From Panaeolus papilionaceus (taxonomy: Eukaryota > Basidiomycota > Agaricomycetes > Agaricales), in contig JADNRZ010000062.1 of assembly GCA_015501605.1 (NCBI GenBank), positions 1 to 33,726 of the forward strand: a DNA stretch of 33,726 bases, given 5' to 3'. Within the stretch, counting starts at the first letter, position 1. Every line of letters starts with the position of its first letter. This document shows positions 1-11,129 of the stretch, piece by piece. Below the pieces are notes generated by a model, which was not told the DNA's origin, made no database searches, and worked only from the letters and a program-made list of their open reading frames with translations. The position numbers and the translations under genes are program-made.

Positions 1-1587
1 GAAGTTGTCGTCTTGTCAAGTCGTCAGTTGGACGTTTCTGAGACTCAGTATCCTTCATTTTATGGCAGTCAAAGCTCAGTGCGCTGTTCCAGTGCACATG
101 TTCGGTAACCCGAACTTATCCGAAATGGGATTGTGTGGGCGATGAAGCCTCACGACGTGCTCCTTTGGTCTCATTGATCCCACTGACTCTAGGAAGAGCA
201 CTGTCTGTATCACCTCACAATATTATGATCATCAAGCACGAAATTTTCCCCGCTGAATGCCATCAGCTTATATGAGTTTATGGAGTCTCTATTACCCAGT
301 CAAGAGCCGGAAATCTCAGAGGACGCTCTTGAACTAATAAGACGTGACGCCCCTGCAACAGCCGTCTGTTTCTATTTCCATTCCTCATGTTTGAACTGAT
401 CAAAAGTCCAATATTGTGCTCATCGAGTACCCAAACAAGCAGCCAACCGTATACCCATCCGTATAACCCAAAGACGCCACCAAAGCATCCAGCAAAAGTC
501 CCAAAATGATCACGGTTATGCACTGCGCAGTGATGTTATATCTACGAGGAGGAGGGATTATCTGAATGGAGAGAGGGATATGAACGAGATATGGATAGGT
601 TGAGTGAGAGGATTGGAAGAAGGATGAGGGAGAGATATCCTTGCGTCGGGATGGGTGGGATTGACCGTTTTTGATCTAGGCGGAAATTGCGTCGAAATGA
701 TGGGTTGGAGAATTGTACTGAGAAGATCTGTGCTCGCACAGATCGCTCTTCTTGGTCACGTGAGCGAGCCGCAACACTCGCCATCCATTCCACTCTGTAT
801 CTGTATTATCTTTACCGCCTCGCTTTCTCGCCGGTTCAGCGTCTCTCGCTCGGCTCTCTATATCTTTATCCTTTTAATTTCTGGATACATCTCCTTCTAA
901 GACCGACATTAATTGGGACACCACAACACTGGCGACACTGATCCTCTGCCAGCTCATCACCTGCATCTGTGTCGACACCCATTGCAGCACACTAACTGAG
1001 CTGCAACATAGCCTGTACCTGACGCCTCACCAATCTGACAACTTCATGAACAAAGAATGCAAGAATTGACCGGCGACTCTTCGCCAGGAGGGTCTATGAG
1101 ACCACCAGATCCTCATAACTCTCTACCCTGACCAGCTACGGGCTACAAAACTGGAGGACTACCACTACTCCCTTTCCCTAAGCCAACCAGGAATACGAGA
1201 TGGCTAAAATCAGATGCGTATCCCATCATTTCCTCATAACGCAACATATCTCCCCCCCTCCACTCCTTGCAGGACACTCCCAGAACACTTCTCCACCTAC
1301 GTCAGTAGGGCGATTCATATTCTTCTCATACTCGCTTGGCCAAACTCAAGCAGTCACCCCAATCCCGATTACACCAGACCTCGAGAATCGCAGCTACTCT
1401 TCCTCGTATCCTCCCTCTTCTACCTCTCAAACCCTCCAACACAACCGGATCTCTCTTTGGATGCGAAACTGTCTGTGCCCAGCGCGTCAGCTAACATCAA
1501 AACCACCGGTCCACATGCCCACCAATATGTGATTATCACCTCTGTTTGATGCTGGCGTGTCGATCGGGGGGATTCGCCATGGCCTAT
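1..1587. other. Left-edge region without a supportable gene
   Basis: No open frame here has a convincing start, composition or splice pattern. A minus-strand frame at 278-523 is hydrophobic (repeated G, W, Y, F) but begins with GTG and has no supporting exons. The plus strand from about 780 to 1550 is C- and T-rich and has a TATA-like stretch near 857-863, so it may be a promoter or leader for a transcript running into the hairpin array at 1588. Two overlapping Pro/Ser-rich frames at 1200-1549 look like products of base composition. One perfect 9 bp stem with a 2-base loop lies at 725-744. Confidence 0.5.
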
Positions 1588-2235
1588 CATGACTCTAACG
1601 GGTCCTTTGGGTTTACACACCCATACCTATGGTTAACACCATTCCTATGACTCTAACGGGTCCCCTGTGGTTTACACACCCATTACGCGGTTAACACCAC
1701 TTCTTCATGACTCTTAATGTGTCGTGGGGCGGGTTTACACACCCCTTGGAGTGGTCACCACCACTCCTGCGATTCTAACGTCTCGCGCTTGGGTTTACAT
1801 ACCCAATTACTCGGTGGTTATCACCACCTTCTGCGACTTTAACATGTCGTCAGCCGGGTTTACACACCCCCGCGATTCTAACGTTTCGCAACTGGGTTTA
1901 CACACCCTTTTAACTTGAGGTTTACACACCTCCGCGATGTCTAACGTCTCGCGTCTGGGTTTACACACCCCTTTAATTCGAGGTTTACACACCTCCGCGA
2001 TGTCTAACGTCTCGCGTCTGGGTTTACACACCCATTTTTCACAGGTTTACACACCTGTCGGGGTTTACACACCCCTGCGATTCTAACGTTTCGCCTTTGG
2101 TTTACACACCCTATTATCTCATGACTCTAACGGGTCCCTCGGGGTTTTACACACCTCGTGATGTCTGACATCGTGCACCTGGGTTTACACACCCACTAGC
2201 GATCCTAACATCTCGCTGCATGGGTTTTTTATACC
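1588..2235. repeat. Array of about 30 short hairpins with conserved loops and covarying stems
   Basis: The stretch is built of short inverted repeats placed head to tail. Family A is stem-TTTACACA-stem, about 15 copies. Family B is stem-(T/G)TCTAACGTC-stem, about 12 copies. Family C is stem-TTAACA, TTATCA or TCACCA-stem, about 4 copies. Loops stay constant while stems change on both arms together. Examples: GGG/CCC (most), GAGG/CCTC (1917-1932, 1980-1995), ACAGG/CCTGT (2041-2058), TTGGG/CCCAA (1789-1806), GGAGTGG/CCACTCC (1748-1767), GGTGG/CCACC (1813-1828), CGCGA/TCGCG (1933-1953), CGAC/GTCG (1834-1849), AGCGA/TCGCT (2198-2217). One 63 bp composite unit starting at 1917 is repeated at 1980. 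I see no gene in it. I do not recognise this as a described element. A structured RNA, palindromic protein-binding sites or a self-copying palindromic repeat are all possible. Confidence 0.9.
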
Positions 2236-2236
2236 T

Positions 2237-2455
2237 GCTTGTTGGTCCACAGACAAGCTATGTGGCATATAGGCTATTAGGTACGCTTCTCTCACCCGCC
2301 GTTTGGGGCGAGCCAATGTTCGTCATCGGCTGGGCGGCCTTGCTCGCTTTGGGGGCGCATCCTCATCCGACCATTGGCTCTTGACCTGGGAAGTGGGGCA
2401 GTGGTCTTCGGGCCATCGCCCTCTTTCCACCCCCAAGCTGTAGCCTCTAGGCTAC
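2237..2455. repeat. Larger inverted repeats continuing the hairpin array
   Basis: Four further inverted repeats follow the short-hairpin array. GCTTGT/ACAAGC pairs at 2237-2258 around a 10-base loop. GAGCCAATG at 2310-2318 pairs perfectly with CATTGGCTC at 2372-2380. A compound stem at 2388-2428 pairs GGGAAG/CTTTCC, GGGC/GCCC and TGG/CCA around a TCTTCGGG loop, with one G-T pair that an RNA would tolerate. GTAGCC/GGCTAC pairs at 2440-2455 around TCTA. No gene is visible. The layout resembles a folded RNA more than a protein-coding region, but that is inference. Confidence 0.7.
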
Positions 2456-3256
2456 TACCTCCTCTGGATGACGAGCGAATGGAAAGACGCAAGAAGTACA
2501 TATACTCACTGAAATATATTTTTTTTCGTCTTGAAATTCCCTGATTGAGACGTACTACAACTGTTAAGTTGTTGGTTTTCCTCTCTCTCAACTCACACTA
2601 GTTCTCTGGCGATTCACCTTCGATCCCTCTTCTGGATATTTTCTCATTTTTTCTTACCCCACATGTTCTTCTGGCCTAATCCAATCACTCCTCCATCATT
2701 CAAATACCCTACCCAGGATACTATGATACATTTTATCTGCGTGCCAATTCACTTAGAATGTGCTCACATTTAATATCCAGTTGCAATAACGACGAATCAT
2801 AATCTTTCTGGGGATGCAATGTCGTGCTTCAAGACCGGTGCACATTTGGTGCTTTCACACTTCAGGCGTATTGCGTCGATAAGTGTTTAATATCCCCAAC
2901 ATAACCGGTTCGAGGATCTGCATTTTCAGATCGCATATTGAGCACCATCCATAGAATGGTGGGCGATGTATGACCCGCACATTGGGTACATGTGAGAGCC
3001 GGCATTTGAGTTTTTTAGTATTATGTGGGGTTGCTGAGGAGTCCTGAACGTACTGAACCCTAAGGTAGGAGGGCCGTCATAACCCAATGGACGACTTTAC
3101 GTTGACATACCTAAGAATAGACTTAACTGCCCTAGCTCTTATGAATCTGACCGGCCTATGTTTATGATCAATACATATCAGTGAAGGACTCGTTATTTTA
3201 GGAAGAACAAAAGCATAGGTTACTCGCACTGAGCGGTGGTGTGATCGCACGAACGA
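2456..3256. other. Intergenic stretch left of the transposon
   Basis: I see no gene, array or inverted repeat of note between the hairpin region and the left end of the transposon. There is a T-run near 2518-2526 and a generally AT-rich composition. It ends at the dinucleotide GA (3255-3256), which is repeated just outside the right transposon end. Confidence 0.5.
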
Positions 3257-3289
3257 CATCAGCAAAAAAATGGATGGTAGATATACGAC
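3257..3289 (+). repeat. Left terminal inverted repeat of the transposon
   Basis: It begins CATCAGCAAAAAA and ends TAGATATACGAC. Read against the reverse complement of 11606-11638 it matches at 28 of 33 positions. The five mismatches all lie in the inner part. Confidence 0.88.
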
Positions 3290-3372
3290 GTCAGCCCATG
3301 ACTCGCGAATGTCAGCTGGATTTATGCGAAGGTATGATGTCTGTGCGTGCCCACTCAGCAGATAACTCGAGG

Positions 3373-3556
3373 CTGATATCTGTGTCCATACTGATATTGG
3401 GAGATATGTGGAATTCAATGTGAAATCAATCTCAGGCAGACGTTTAGACATCAGTGAGTGTCGTGTTGACATCACCTGATATGTGTGCAGCCGCAGATGT
3501 GTTGGTGTCCACAGACTTGTCCGCCGAATCTGATATGCTCGACACCAATCTGATAT
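3373..3556 (+). repeat. Left subterminal CTGATAT motif cluster
   Basis: The 7-mer CTGATAT occurs at 3373, 3391, 3476, 3530 and 3550, all on the plus strand, within 300 bp of the left end. Related CTGA/TCAG words lie among them. Clustered subterminal motifs are the usual transposase or accessory-protein binding sites of CACTA-like elements, so this is the likely role here. Confidence 0.65.
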
Positions 3557-3923
3557 TACCTATATCTCTCAAGCAAAATAGGCATGTTGAACGAAATGCA
3601 TCTCAGACTCGGCTACTCATTATCAGTCATAGATTCGTTGCGAAGAAAGTGATCAATTTCACTATTTACTACAGAGTTACACACAGAGGCATAATATCAC
3701 AAACTACAAGCGAAGAGGACCGCATGTTTACCATGAGCAAGTCTACAAGTGTCAAAGCGAAAGCGATAGTACAACGGAACCAGAATAAGACCCATGCACG
3801 AGCATAACAATACAGAGAGACGAGAATGGTTGAGATCAAAAGCAGCCAGAGAATATTAAGCACAAGAGTCATAAAGAGCAGCAGAGTCGGCATAATAATA
3901 GAAGCGGAGAAGCGACGCATCAA

Positions 3924-6103
3924 CTAAGAGATTATAGACGGAGCAACAGAGCTGCGTTCAGTAGCAGTGCGAGGACGAAGGACACGAGAGGTAGCGGGCT
4001 GGTGAGAGGCTTTTTTCTTCTTCTTTACTGGAGGCGTGTTCTGAATGCGTTCGTCGTCAGTTTCCACATAGCTTGATGCCTTCTGAGCAGGAATGCGAAT
4101 CCGGGTGCTCACGTTCTGTGAGCCAGGCCGAGAGCGAACATTTGGGTGAATCCAGGAACAAAAAATGTTGATCTTTGTATCATCGGATACAGAAATAACA
4201 TACCTGTTGGCCTACTGCATCGTCCTCATTCTCGTCTTCCGACTCGAGAGCATGCTAAAGGATTTGAGCGATGACACAAATGAAGAAAAAAATGGTAAAC
4301 AATACCCATGGTCGCCTCTGCATAGGGCGCGCCTCGTGGTCATGTTCGCTATGCGGCTCATCCAGTTGCTGGGCGTTGGGTTGCTGTTGATCGTAATGTT
4401 CTTCTTCCACCTGGTCCTCGATATGAGGTTGGCGCTCGTCATAATCTTCTTCTTCGGTGTCTTGTCCCGGCTCGCGTTGGGTATCTGTTGGAAGAGAGAT
4501 CAAATCTGGCTAAGCATGCTCATGTGATGAATCAGTTACTTTTTTTGGCTCCATCATCGTCGTCGTCGTCGTCGTTGTCGTCTTCGTTGTCATCGGTAGA
4601 CCGTGCTTTGACTATATCTTCAAGGGGGTTGTGGGCCAGCATTTCCTCTTCGGAGACCCGCTTTTGTGCAGCTTTCGAACCTCTTTGAAGGTGTGGGACA
4701 AAACTGACAAAAGCCAGGGGGTAAGCGACTGAATGCACCTTAAATAAATGACCGCACCTTGTGATTTTTTTCATAACTGCCTTTGAGCGCGCGCTTGAAT
4801 GACCCAGGTAGTGGCAGAGGGAGGTATACAGAACAATGATGGAGTACGCGCCATGTTTGTCCCCAAACTCGCCCATATCGGATAAACCGATGTACATCTA
4901 CCAATGAATTAGTGAAATCTGGAGGGGCAATCAAACGAGAACATACAATCGCTGCTATAGCAGCGGCGATCTTGGGAGGGACAGATTTGAGACCCCAGTC
5001 GTATGCTCGGGAAGACTTCCTCCCCTCCGGCTCGTCTCCGTAAGCAGTTGAGGGTGTTGTAAGGACAGCGCGGAGTACCTTTAGCGATCCTTGGTCAACA
5101 ATTATGAGGAATAGGGAATAAAAACACACCCTGAGAAATAAATACCCTTCACCGAACCCCTCCTCTGGCTTTCGAGGGCGGTAAACGACGTCTTCGTGAA
5201 AGAGAAAGCTGGGCAGTGATGTTGGGATGTGAAGAGTTTCACCGTTCTTGACAAGTTGACAGTATTTTCTGCGCATATATGTGAGTATAGCCGAATTTTG
5301 AGTCACATAAGTGACTATATGCGCACCTAGGGTCTGTCCGATAAGCCTTGCGTTCCCGAATGCCCACTATCATTCCTCCAAATGCTGTGTGGTTGAAACC
5401 ACGCAGCGTTTTATCAGTATCGCTAGCCAATTCTGGCACGATGGCCTGACCGCGCCTCTGAGGGAGATACTTTACAACATAGCGCTTTACGCATCCAACA
5501 ACGTCACTGCGACCGGAGTTACAGTGAACCTTGAGCTGTTTGGAAGGGTTAGTCAACGTAAATAGCAGAAATATGGCGCATACCATTGTGATAAACCCCT
5601 CTGCGGCTACTGATCCTTTAACATGCCATTGGACGATACGGATGAGGAGTTGGTGGAACTGGTTGTCACGTCCAGGCATGTTGCGGATGAACTCCCAATA
5701 TTCCTCAGAATAGGAAGGAGGATGTTCGTCGTCGGTTCTAAATATGAGCTACACATCAGAAAGGATGCAAATGAAGCAAATATTGGACTTGCGAGTCATA
5801 GAGGTAACCTAAATTTTTCTGTAACAAGTCGTCCATGTCCATGAAAAGGTTGACCTTGAATGTGAGCGCCTTCGCAGCTTTGGCATATGGTCTGAGAGCG
5901 TCGTTGTTTCTACATTAAATTACAAACTTAGCGTGAGCGGAAAATGAAAAAAATAAATAAGTAACATACAAGTCGCTTATGTCCAGCTTCTGCTTTGCTC
6001 TCAGAGCACTCTTCACAGCCTTATAATGATCTTCAAACGAGTCATGATCTGGGTGGTAGGCTCCAGGAGGCTGGATGGATTTGGACTTTCGCTTGTGGCC
6101 CAT
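3924..6103 (-). CDS. DUF6698-like transposon accessory protein, multi-exon
   Basis: Start ATG 6103-6101 (MGHKRKSK). Exons read: 6103-5970, 5909-about 5815, about 5745-5584, 5535-5327, 5268-5130, 5078-4947, 4897-4758, 4703-4540, 4484-4306, 4254-4204, 4115-3924 (TAG). Only the second intron is unsettled; all other junctions keep phase. The protein carries ALRPYAKAAKAL near the N terminus, then a GFNH motif, SLPSFLF, GYLFLRVLRAVLTTPSTAYG, and an alanine-rich helix. This order matches what I recall of DUF6698 proteins in agaricomycete transposons. The C terminus is an acidic, disordered tail (a long Asp run, then a Glu- and Gln-rich exon) ending in a basic KKKKK stretch that may be a nuclear signal. 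Its role is unknown; position inside the inverted repeats, opposite the transposase, suggests a partner in transposition. Confidence 0.75.
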
Positions 6104-6516
6104 TGAGGTGGCGAATGAGAGATGATGGGGGTTGCGGTTCAAGAAGCGTTGAGAACAATTCGTGATGCAATGTGACACTTGAGGTGTGACGTGTTATTGT
6201 TGTGACTGATTCAAGAATAAGTATGTTCTCCCCTCAGCGTGCGCTCCTCGGAAGTGCTCGTCAGAAATTTAAATGGCGAGACTCATGCATACTTCGATAC
6301 ATAAATTTGACATATCTCAACCCTTTGGGTATTCCCTGACTAAGGTCAGCATGCAGCTGGCGATGCGTGTCTGCGTGATCTTGAGATTGATGTGCGAATC
6401 ACTGCCAGAAGTTGAGAAGTTTGAAGCTGGCAGTGGTCGCAATCGAAAAAATGAGTCAACCTGAGGGTTCGTTGTTGTTTTTAGCCTTCCCTCTGCCTGT
6501 GTCTGCCCATTGTATC
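6104..6516. promoter_or_regulatory. Divergent promoter region of the transposon genes
   Basis: This 413 bp gap separates the start codons of the leftward DUF6698-like gene and the rightward transposase, so both promoters must lie here. I could not identify a clear TATA box for either. An in-frame ATG at 6451 would add 22 residues to the transposase; the start at 6517, just ahead of the zinc-binding segment, is preferred. Confidence 0.5.
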
Positions 6517-9500
6517 ATGGATGAGCCCACATCCACTACTACACGATTTCCATGCCCAATATGTGGAAAGCCGAATGAATCATCGAGGTCTCGTGGTTCA
6601 CACCTCCGCCACTGCAGGACGAAATCTCAAGGTCAAATCTCTCATAAGCCCACCAAATCAACGAAAACTCTACGCTTCATGACTCCAGAACTTACCGATG
6701 AAGGAGACAAGATGCAGCCTTCTAACGTCCAACCGGATTCCGAGGCAATCCATATTGATCTGAATTCAAGTCCAAGTTCAGTCAATTGGGAAGGAGAACA
6801 TTGTGAAGAGTTTTATACTCAGGCAGCGGCCGTTGTGCCTGATGAGTGCGAGATTGTAAGTTCTTACCCATCATTGTGACAGTAGATATAGGTTATTCAA
6901 AATTTATAGGTTATACAAAGTACTTACGCAGACGTCTCTCAATGTCAACACGAACACCCTCCTCTTCTGATAATCAATGGAGTCTTCGCCGCTGATATCA
7001 TGGACCCTGCTCTTAGTGAAATAGTAAATGAGCAGCAGTCCAAATTTTCTGAAAAACAATGCCCAAAGAAGCGGTCCATTCAACCATTTCAAGATGCACT
7101 CCCATCCTCATTCCTCCTAATTCCAGCAGAAGGTTTCAACGACAGATCTGTACCTTTTCAAACAAAACCCAACGAGTTTGGCGTCTATCGTGTCTACCCC
7201 TGTGGGAAACCTTCACATACCCCTGACCCATATTTCACTCTTGGCAGTGTTGCCGACGCACCCACACTCTTACGCCAAACTGCTTCAACTTCACCCAATC
7301 ATACACCGACTTCGTTGTCTCAGAGTTCACCTCAGGTCGCCTCTCCAAGTGTCGTTCCTGGTATATTTCCAAATGCGTCAATAACCATGTTCATGGAGTG
7401 GTTTTATGGCGGAAACTCAGCACTTGCATCAAAAGCTCGGGCAGACTCATTAATCAAGGACGTTCTACAGCAACCCAGTTTCAAGAAAGAGGAAATGGAG
7501 GGGTTTCGCATGGATATCGGCCTCAAAATGATAGACGACTACCGTTTGGCCTTGTCAGGTTCCTCAGTAAAGGATAAATGGATCAATAACGTGTCTGTTA
7601 CTATACCTGTTCCATGCGATGGAGTTCAGCATGTTTCAGAGAAACTGGCACCCAAACTAGAAATCGGCGGGATTCAAATGCAAAAAATTACCGACATCAT
7701 CCGATCTGCGTTCTCTGAGCCTGGTGCAGAGACATACCATCTATCTGGCTACTATTCCTACACTTCTCCGACTGATCCCAATGGCCTTCCCACTCTTCTT
7801 CATGATGAAGTGTACAGTTCCCGAGCATTTATTGAGGAGCAACAGGCAGTCACAAAGTGTGTACGTGCTAAGGGGTGCACCAGTGAAGTTGTCATTGCTG
7901 CACTTCTGTTAGGATCCGACTCGACCATGCTTGCCGAATTTGGTTCGCAATCCCTATGGCCGATCTACCTATGGTTTGGGAATCAGTCAAAATATGTGCG
8001 CACCCTTCCCACAACCCACTCAGCGCACCATCTGGCGTACATTCCCAAGGTATATCTCACAATTGCAAAGTCTGAACTTTGACACTGAAAATTTAAAATA
8101 ATGTAGTTACCCGACGATATCCAGGAATGGTACTTCAAAACTTTCGGAGTTTATGCCACAAAAGAGACGCTGTCCCATCTACGAAGGGAGCTCTTCCATG
8201 CTGTCTGGCAATTGCTGCTTGATGACGATCTTCGTGAAGCATACTTAAATGGGATGGATGTTGTATTTTGGGATCAAGTTAAGCGATTGGTATTTCCTCG
8301 TTTCTTTATCTACAGCATGGATTACCTCGAAAAGTGAGTGTTAATTTGAATCCTAAATGATGTTGTGATATTCACTAGTGTATATCTACACCAGGATTCT
8401 CTTCGCTTGTATCAAGAGTCTCTCGACGTGTCTCTGCCCTGAGTGCCTTATACCCAAGTCCAAGGTTTTGGGATTGGGAACGAAAACAGACGCTAATATT
8501 AGAGAAAGATTCAAAAGAAAGGACGACGATGAGACACTTTTAACCATTCAAAAGGCTCGCCAGCTTGTATATGAGAAGGGAAAGAGCTTTACATCAAAAG
8601 AGGTGAAGAGCCTCTTAGGACCAAAGTCACTGAATGCGACGCAGGTAATAGCACATGAATTTTTATATTTTATATTTTCTCCCATCACTAACACGTGCGT
8701 GACTGTAGAACGCCTTCTCTGTGCGACTCCGCGAGTTCGGTTTCGATTTTCACTCCATCATCGCACCTGACTTGATGCACGAGTTCGAGCTGGGGGTTTT
8801 CAAGTCATTCTTTACACACCTCCTTCGTATTCTTCACTCTGTCGGAGATGGTGCCATTCAAACACTGAATGAACGGTTCCGGAATACACCTACGTTTGGG
8901 CGCGATACCATACGAAAGTTCTCCTACAATGTTTCAGCAATGTTCAAGCTCCGAGCCTGTGACTGGGAGAATATTCTTGTGGTATGTATCACTTCTCTTA
9001 ATGATGTTAAGCATGTTAGCTCACCATCAAATACAGTGTTCAATCCCAGCGCTTAATGGACTGCTGCCAGCTCCACACGGATCATCTATCCGAAGGCTCT
9101 TATTTGAGCTCTGTACCTGGCACTCACTGGCCAAGCTTCGAAGCCATTCAGAGACAACAGTACGTGAGCTGGAGGCTTCTACCTTTCGGCTCGGAAAAGC
9201 TATGCGGTACTTTGAGCAGACGACCAGCAAGGCATTTGAGACCAGAGAGCTCCCAAAGGAAGAAACAGCTCGGAGAAAGAGAAGGCGACCCTCGACAAAA
9301 GGCAAGTTGAAAGAGTTCAATCTCACCACCTTCAAGTTTCACGCTCTCGGTCATCATGCAAATTTTATCCGTCAAGTTGGGACCTCCGATAACTTCACAA
9401 CTCAAACAGTATATCACATCCCAAGCACAGTAAGTTACACCTCATTGACATTTGTTAAGATCGAGGGACAGCACAAAAACCCCAAGCTGCATGCGAAGCG

Positions 9501-10898
9501 GGCATCCAAGTCCAAGAAGTTGCTTGCACCTGGAATATCTAGGCAGCACATCAGATCGCGTGCCGTCTATCTTGCAAAGCAGGCACATTTGCGAGAAAAG
9601 CGCAAGGGAAAGTTCAAAGGCAATACTACCACCCGTTTCTCGTTCTTTGATTCCGAACGGCTTCCTCGAACTGATCCTGCAGTCCACCACCATATATCCA
9701 AAGAGAGACTTGTTTCCAATCGCGTCCATCTTCTTGAATGGACACGCGATAATATTGGGGACCCAGCACTGACAGTGAGTGTTTCAATTTCTCGTCTTAC
9801 TTATTGTTCAATTCTACATAGGGCTTCATACGGAGGCTGCGCTCCTACTTGCTGGCGAAGATACTGAGCATCGAATTTGACGACGACGAAAATCAGTTCA
9901 ACGATGACCAGATGAGTCGTTTAATTATTTTAAATGATACCATATACCGCCACAAGGTTCTCCGCATCAATTATACAACCTATGACCTGCGACGACAACA
10001 AGACTCGATCAACCCACGCACGCAAGCCGATGTAATGCTGCTCTCCAACGATGAATCATCTTTTCCTTATTGGTATGCTCGTGTTCTGGGCATATTCCAT
10101 GCACAGATCGTCTACATGGACCCTATAACGGAGACAATGCAGCGTTCTGAACTTGAGTTCCTATGGGTTCGATGGTTTGGACTCAACTCTAGTCCTCGTC
10201 ATGGATGGGCGGCCAAGAATCTACCCAGAGTCGGGTTTATCAATGAAAGGGTTGATCGCTCCCCTGCCTTTGGGTTTATTGATCCTTCACAGGTCATTCG
10301 AGCCGTACATCTCATACCTGATGAGACTGGTGGAAAGTCAAGAAACGGACTCTTAAGACCAACCATTGCGCGGAAGTCAAGCGACGAACATTTGGACTGG
10401 AATTACTTTTTTGTGAATATGTGCGCCCCTGATTTCTTATCTTTGATTTCAATGCGACTGCTTATAGATCTGTTAATGATTTGAACTAGATTTGCTGATC
10501 GCGATATGTTCATGCGTTATCGCGGAGGAGGTCTTGGACATTCATCAGCTGGCATTCGCGAAGCCACAAACTACTTCCTTCAAGATCGCGATGAAATTGA
10601 TGCACGATTTAATTCAGACAGAGCGGAGCATGGACTGCCAGATGAAACAGATACAGATTTGAGAGACGAAGCTGTAGCGGCGTGTTTTATTGAATTGCAG
10701 GATAACCAAGATCAGGAGGGATGGGGGCACTCAGAAGGTGATGAAGATGATTCAGATGAAGACTATGTCGATTCAGATGAAGAGAACCCTGTGGACGGTG
10801 AGGAGGAACTACTACAAGAAGTCGAGGACGCCCTGGGTCCCGAAGATGGCGAAGACGAAGAAGATGAGTGGGAGATCCTTGGATTTGCAAGACTATAG
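6517..10898 (+). CDS. Plavaka/KDZ-type transposase, 1307 aa, nine exons
   Basis: Exons 6517-6855, 6910-8049, 8107-8333, 8395-8644, 8709-8981, 9037-9408, 9460-9774, 9822-10420 and 10490-10898 (TAG) join in phase to 1308 codons. Introns are 47-69 nt. An N-terminal zinc-binding segment (CPIC with a following HLRHC) lies near residues 12-35. The core has GNQSKY, HHLAYIPKLPDD, DYLEKI with CPECL, and DLMHEFELGVFK, all typical of this transposase group. Candidate acidic triad residues, by position in such motifs, are D450 (SDST), D673 (PDLMHEFELG) and E869 (IEGQH); the assignment is inference. Near the C terminus come FADRDMFMRYRGGGLGH and a long Asp/Glu tail. It would cut and move the enclosing element. 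With no internal stop it is likely functional or recently so. Confidence 0.87.
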
Positions 10899-11129
10899 AG
10901 AAAATACTTGGAATGTAGATGACTTGTGAACGATTATCTGAATCTCTATAGAGATATGGGACACATGTGTTTGAGAGATTGTCAATCGACTGGTATGTAG
11001 CGCATGAGTTTGATATGTATAACACAGCATAAATGAAACATGCCAGGGCAACATCAGGTGCAAAACCATGGAGTCCATCGCTCTGAGATTGGTACTGGGC
11101 CGACATGATGTATCAAACATGACATTCCT

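Noticed and set aside
278..523. Hydrophobic minus-strand frame that could be a membrane protein
   Set aside because: It starts with GTG, lacks an ATG or flanking exons, and its hydrophobic stretch is short and glycine-rich.
660..1550. Possible LTR retrotransposon leader and gag
   Set aside because: The CT-rich leader and Pro-rich frames suggested it, but I found no paired LTRs, no convincing primer-binding site, and no pol sequence downstream.
1807..2031. Minus-strand frame with repeated VCKP and ETLDIAE peptide units, looking like a repeat protein
   Set aside because: It is the translation of the hairpin array. Changes in the array keep base pairing rather than the peptide, the frame is closed on both sides within the array, and no start or splice context supports it.
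1588..2235. CRISPR-like array
   Set aside because: Units are not separated by unique spacers of constant length, three different hairpin types alternate, and there are no associated genes; the host is a eukaryote.
5290..5350. Frameshift in the DUF6698-like gene
   Set aside because: At first the frame seemed to jump here. A 58 nt intron (5326-5269, GTGCGC donor, GCAG acceptor) resolves it in phase and gives the expected spacing between GFNH and SLPSFLF.
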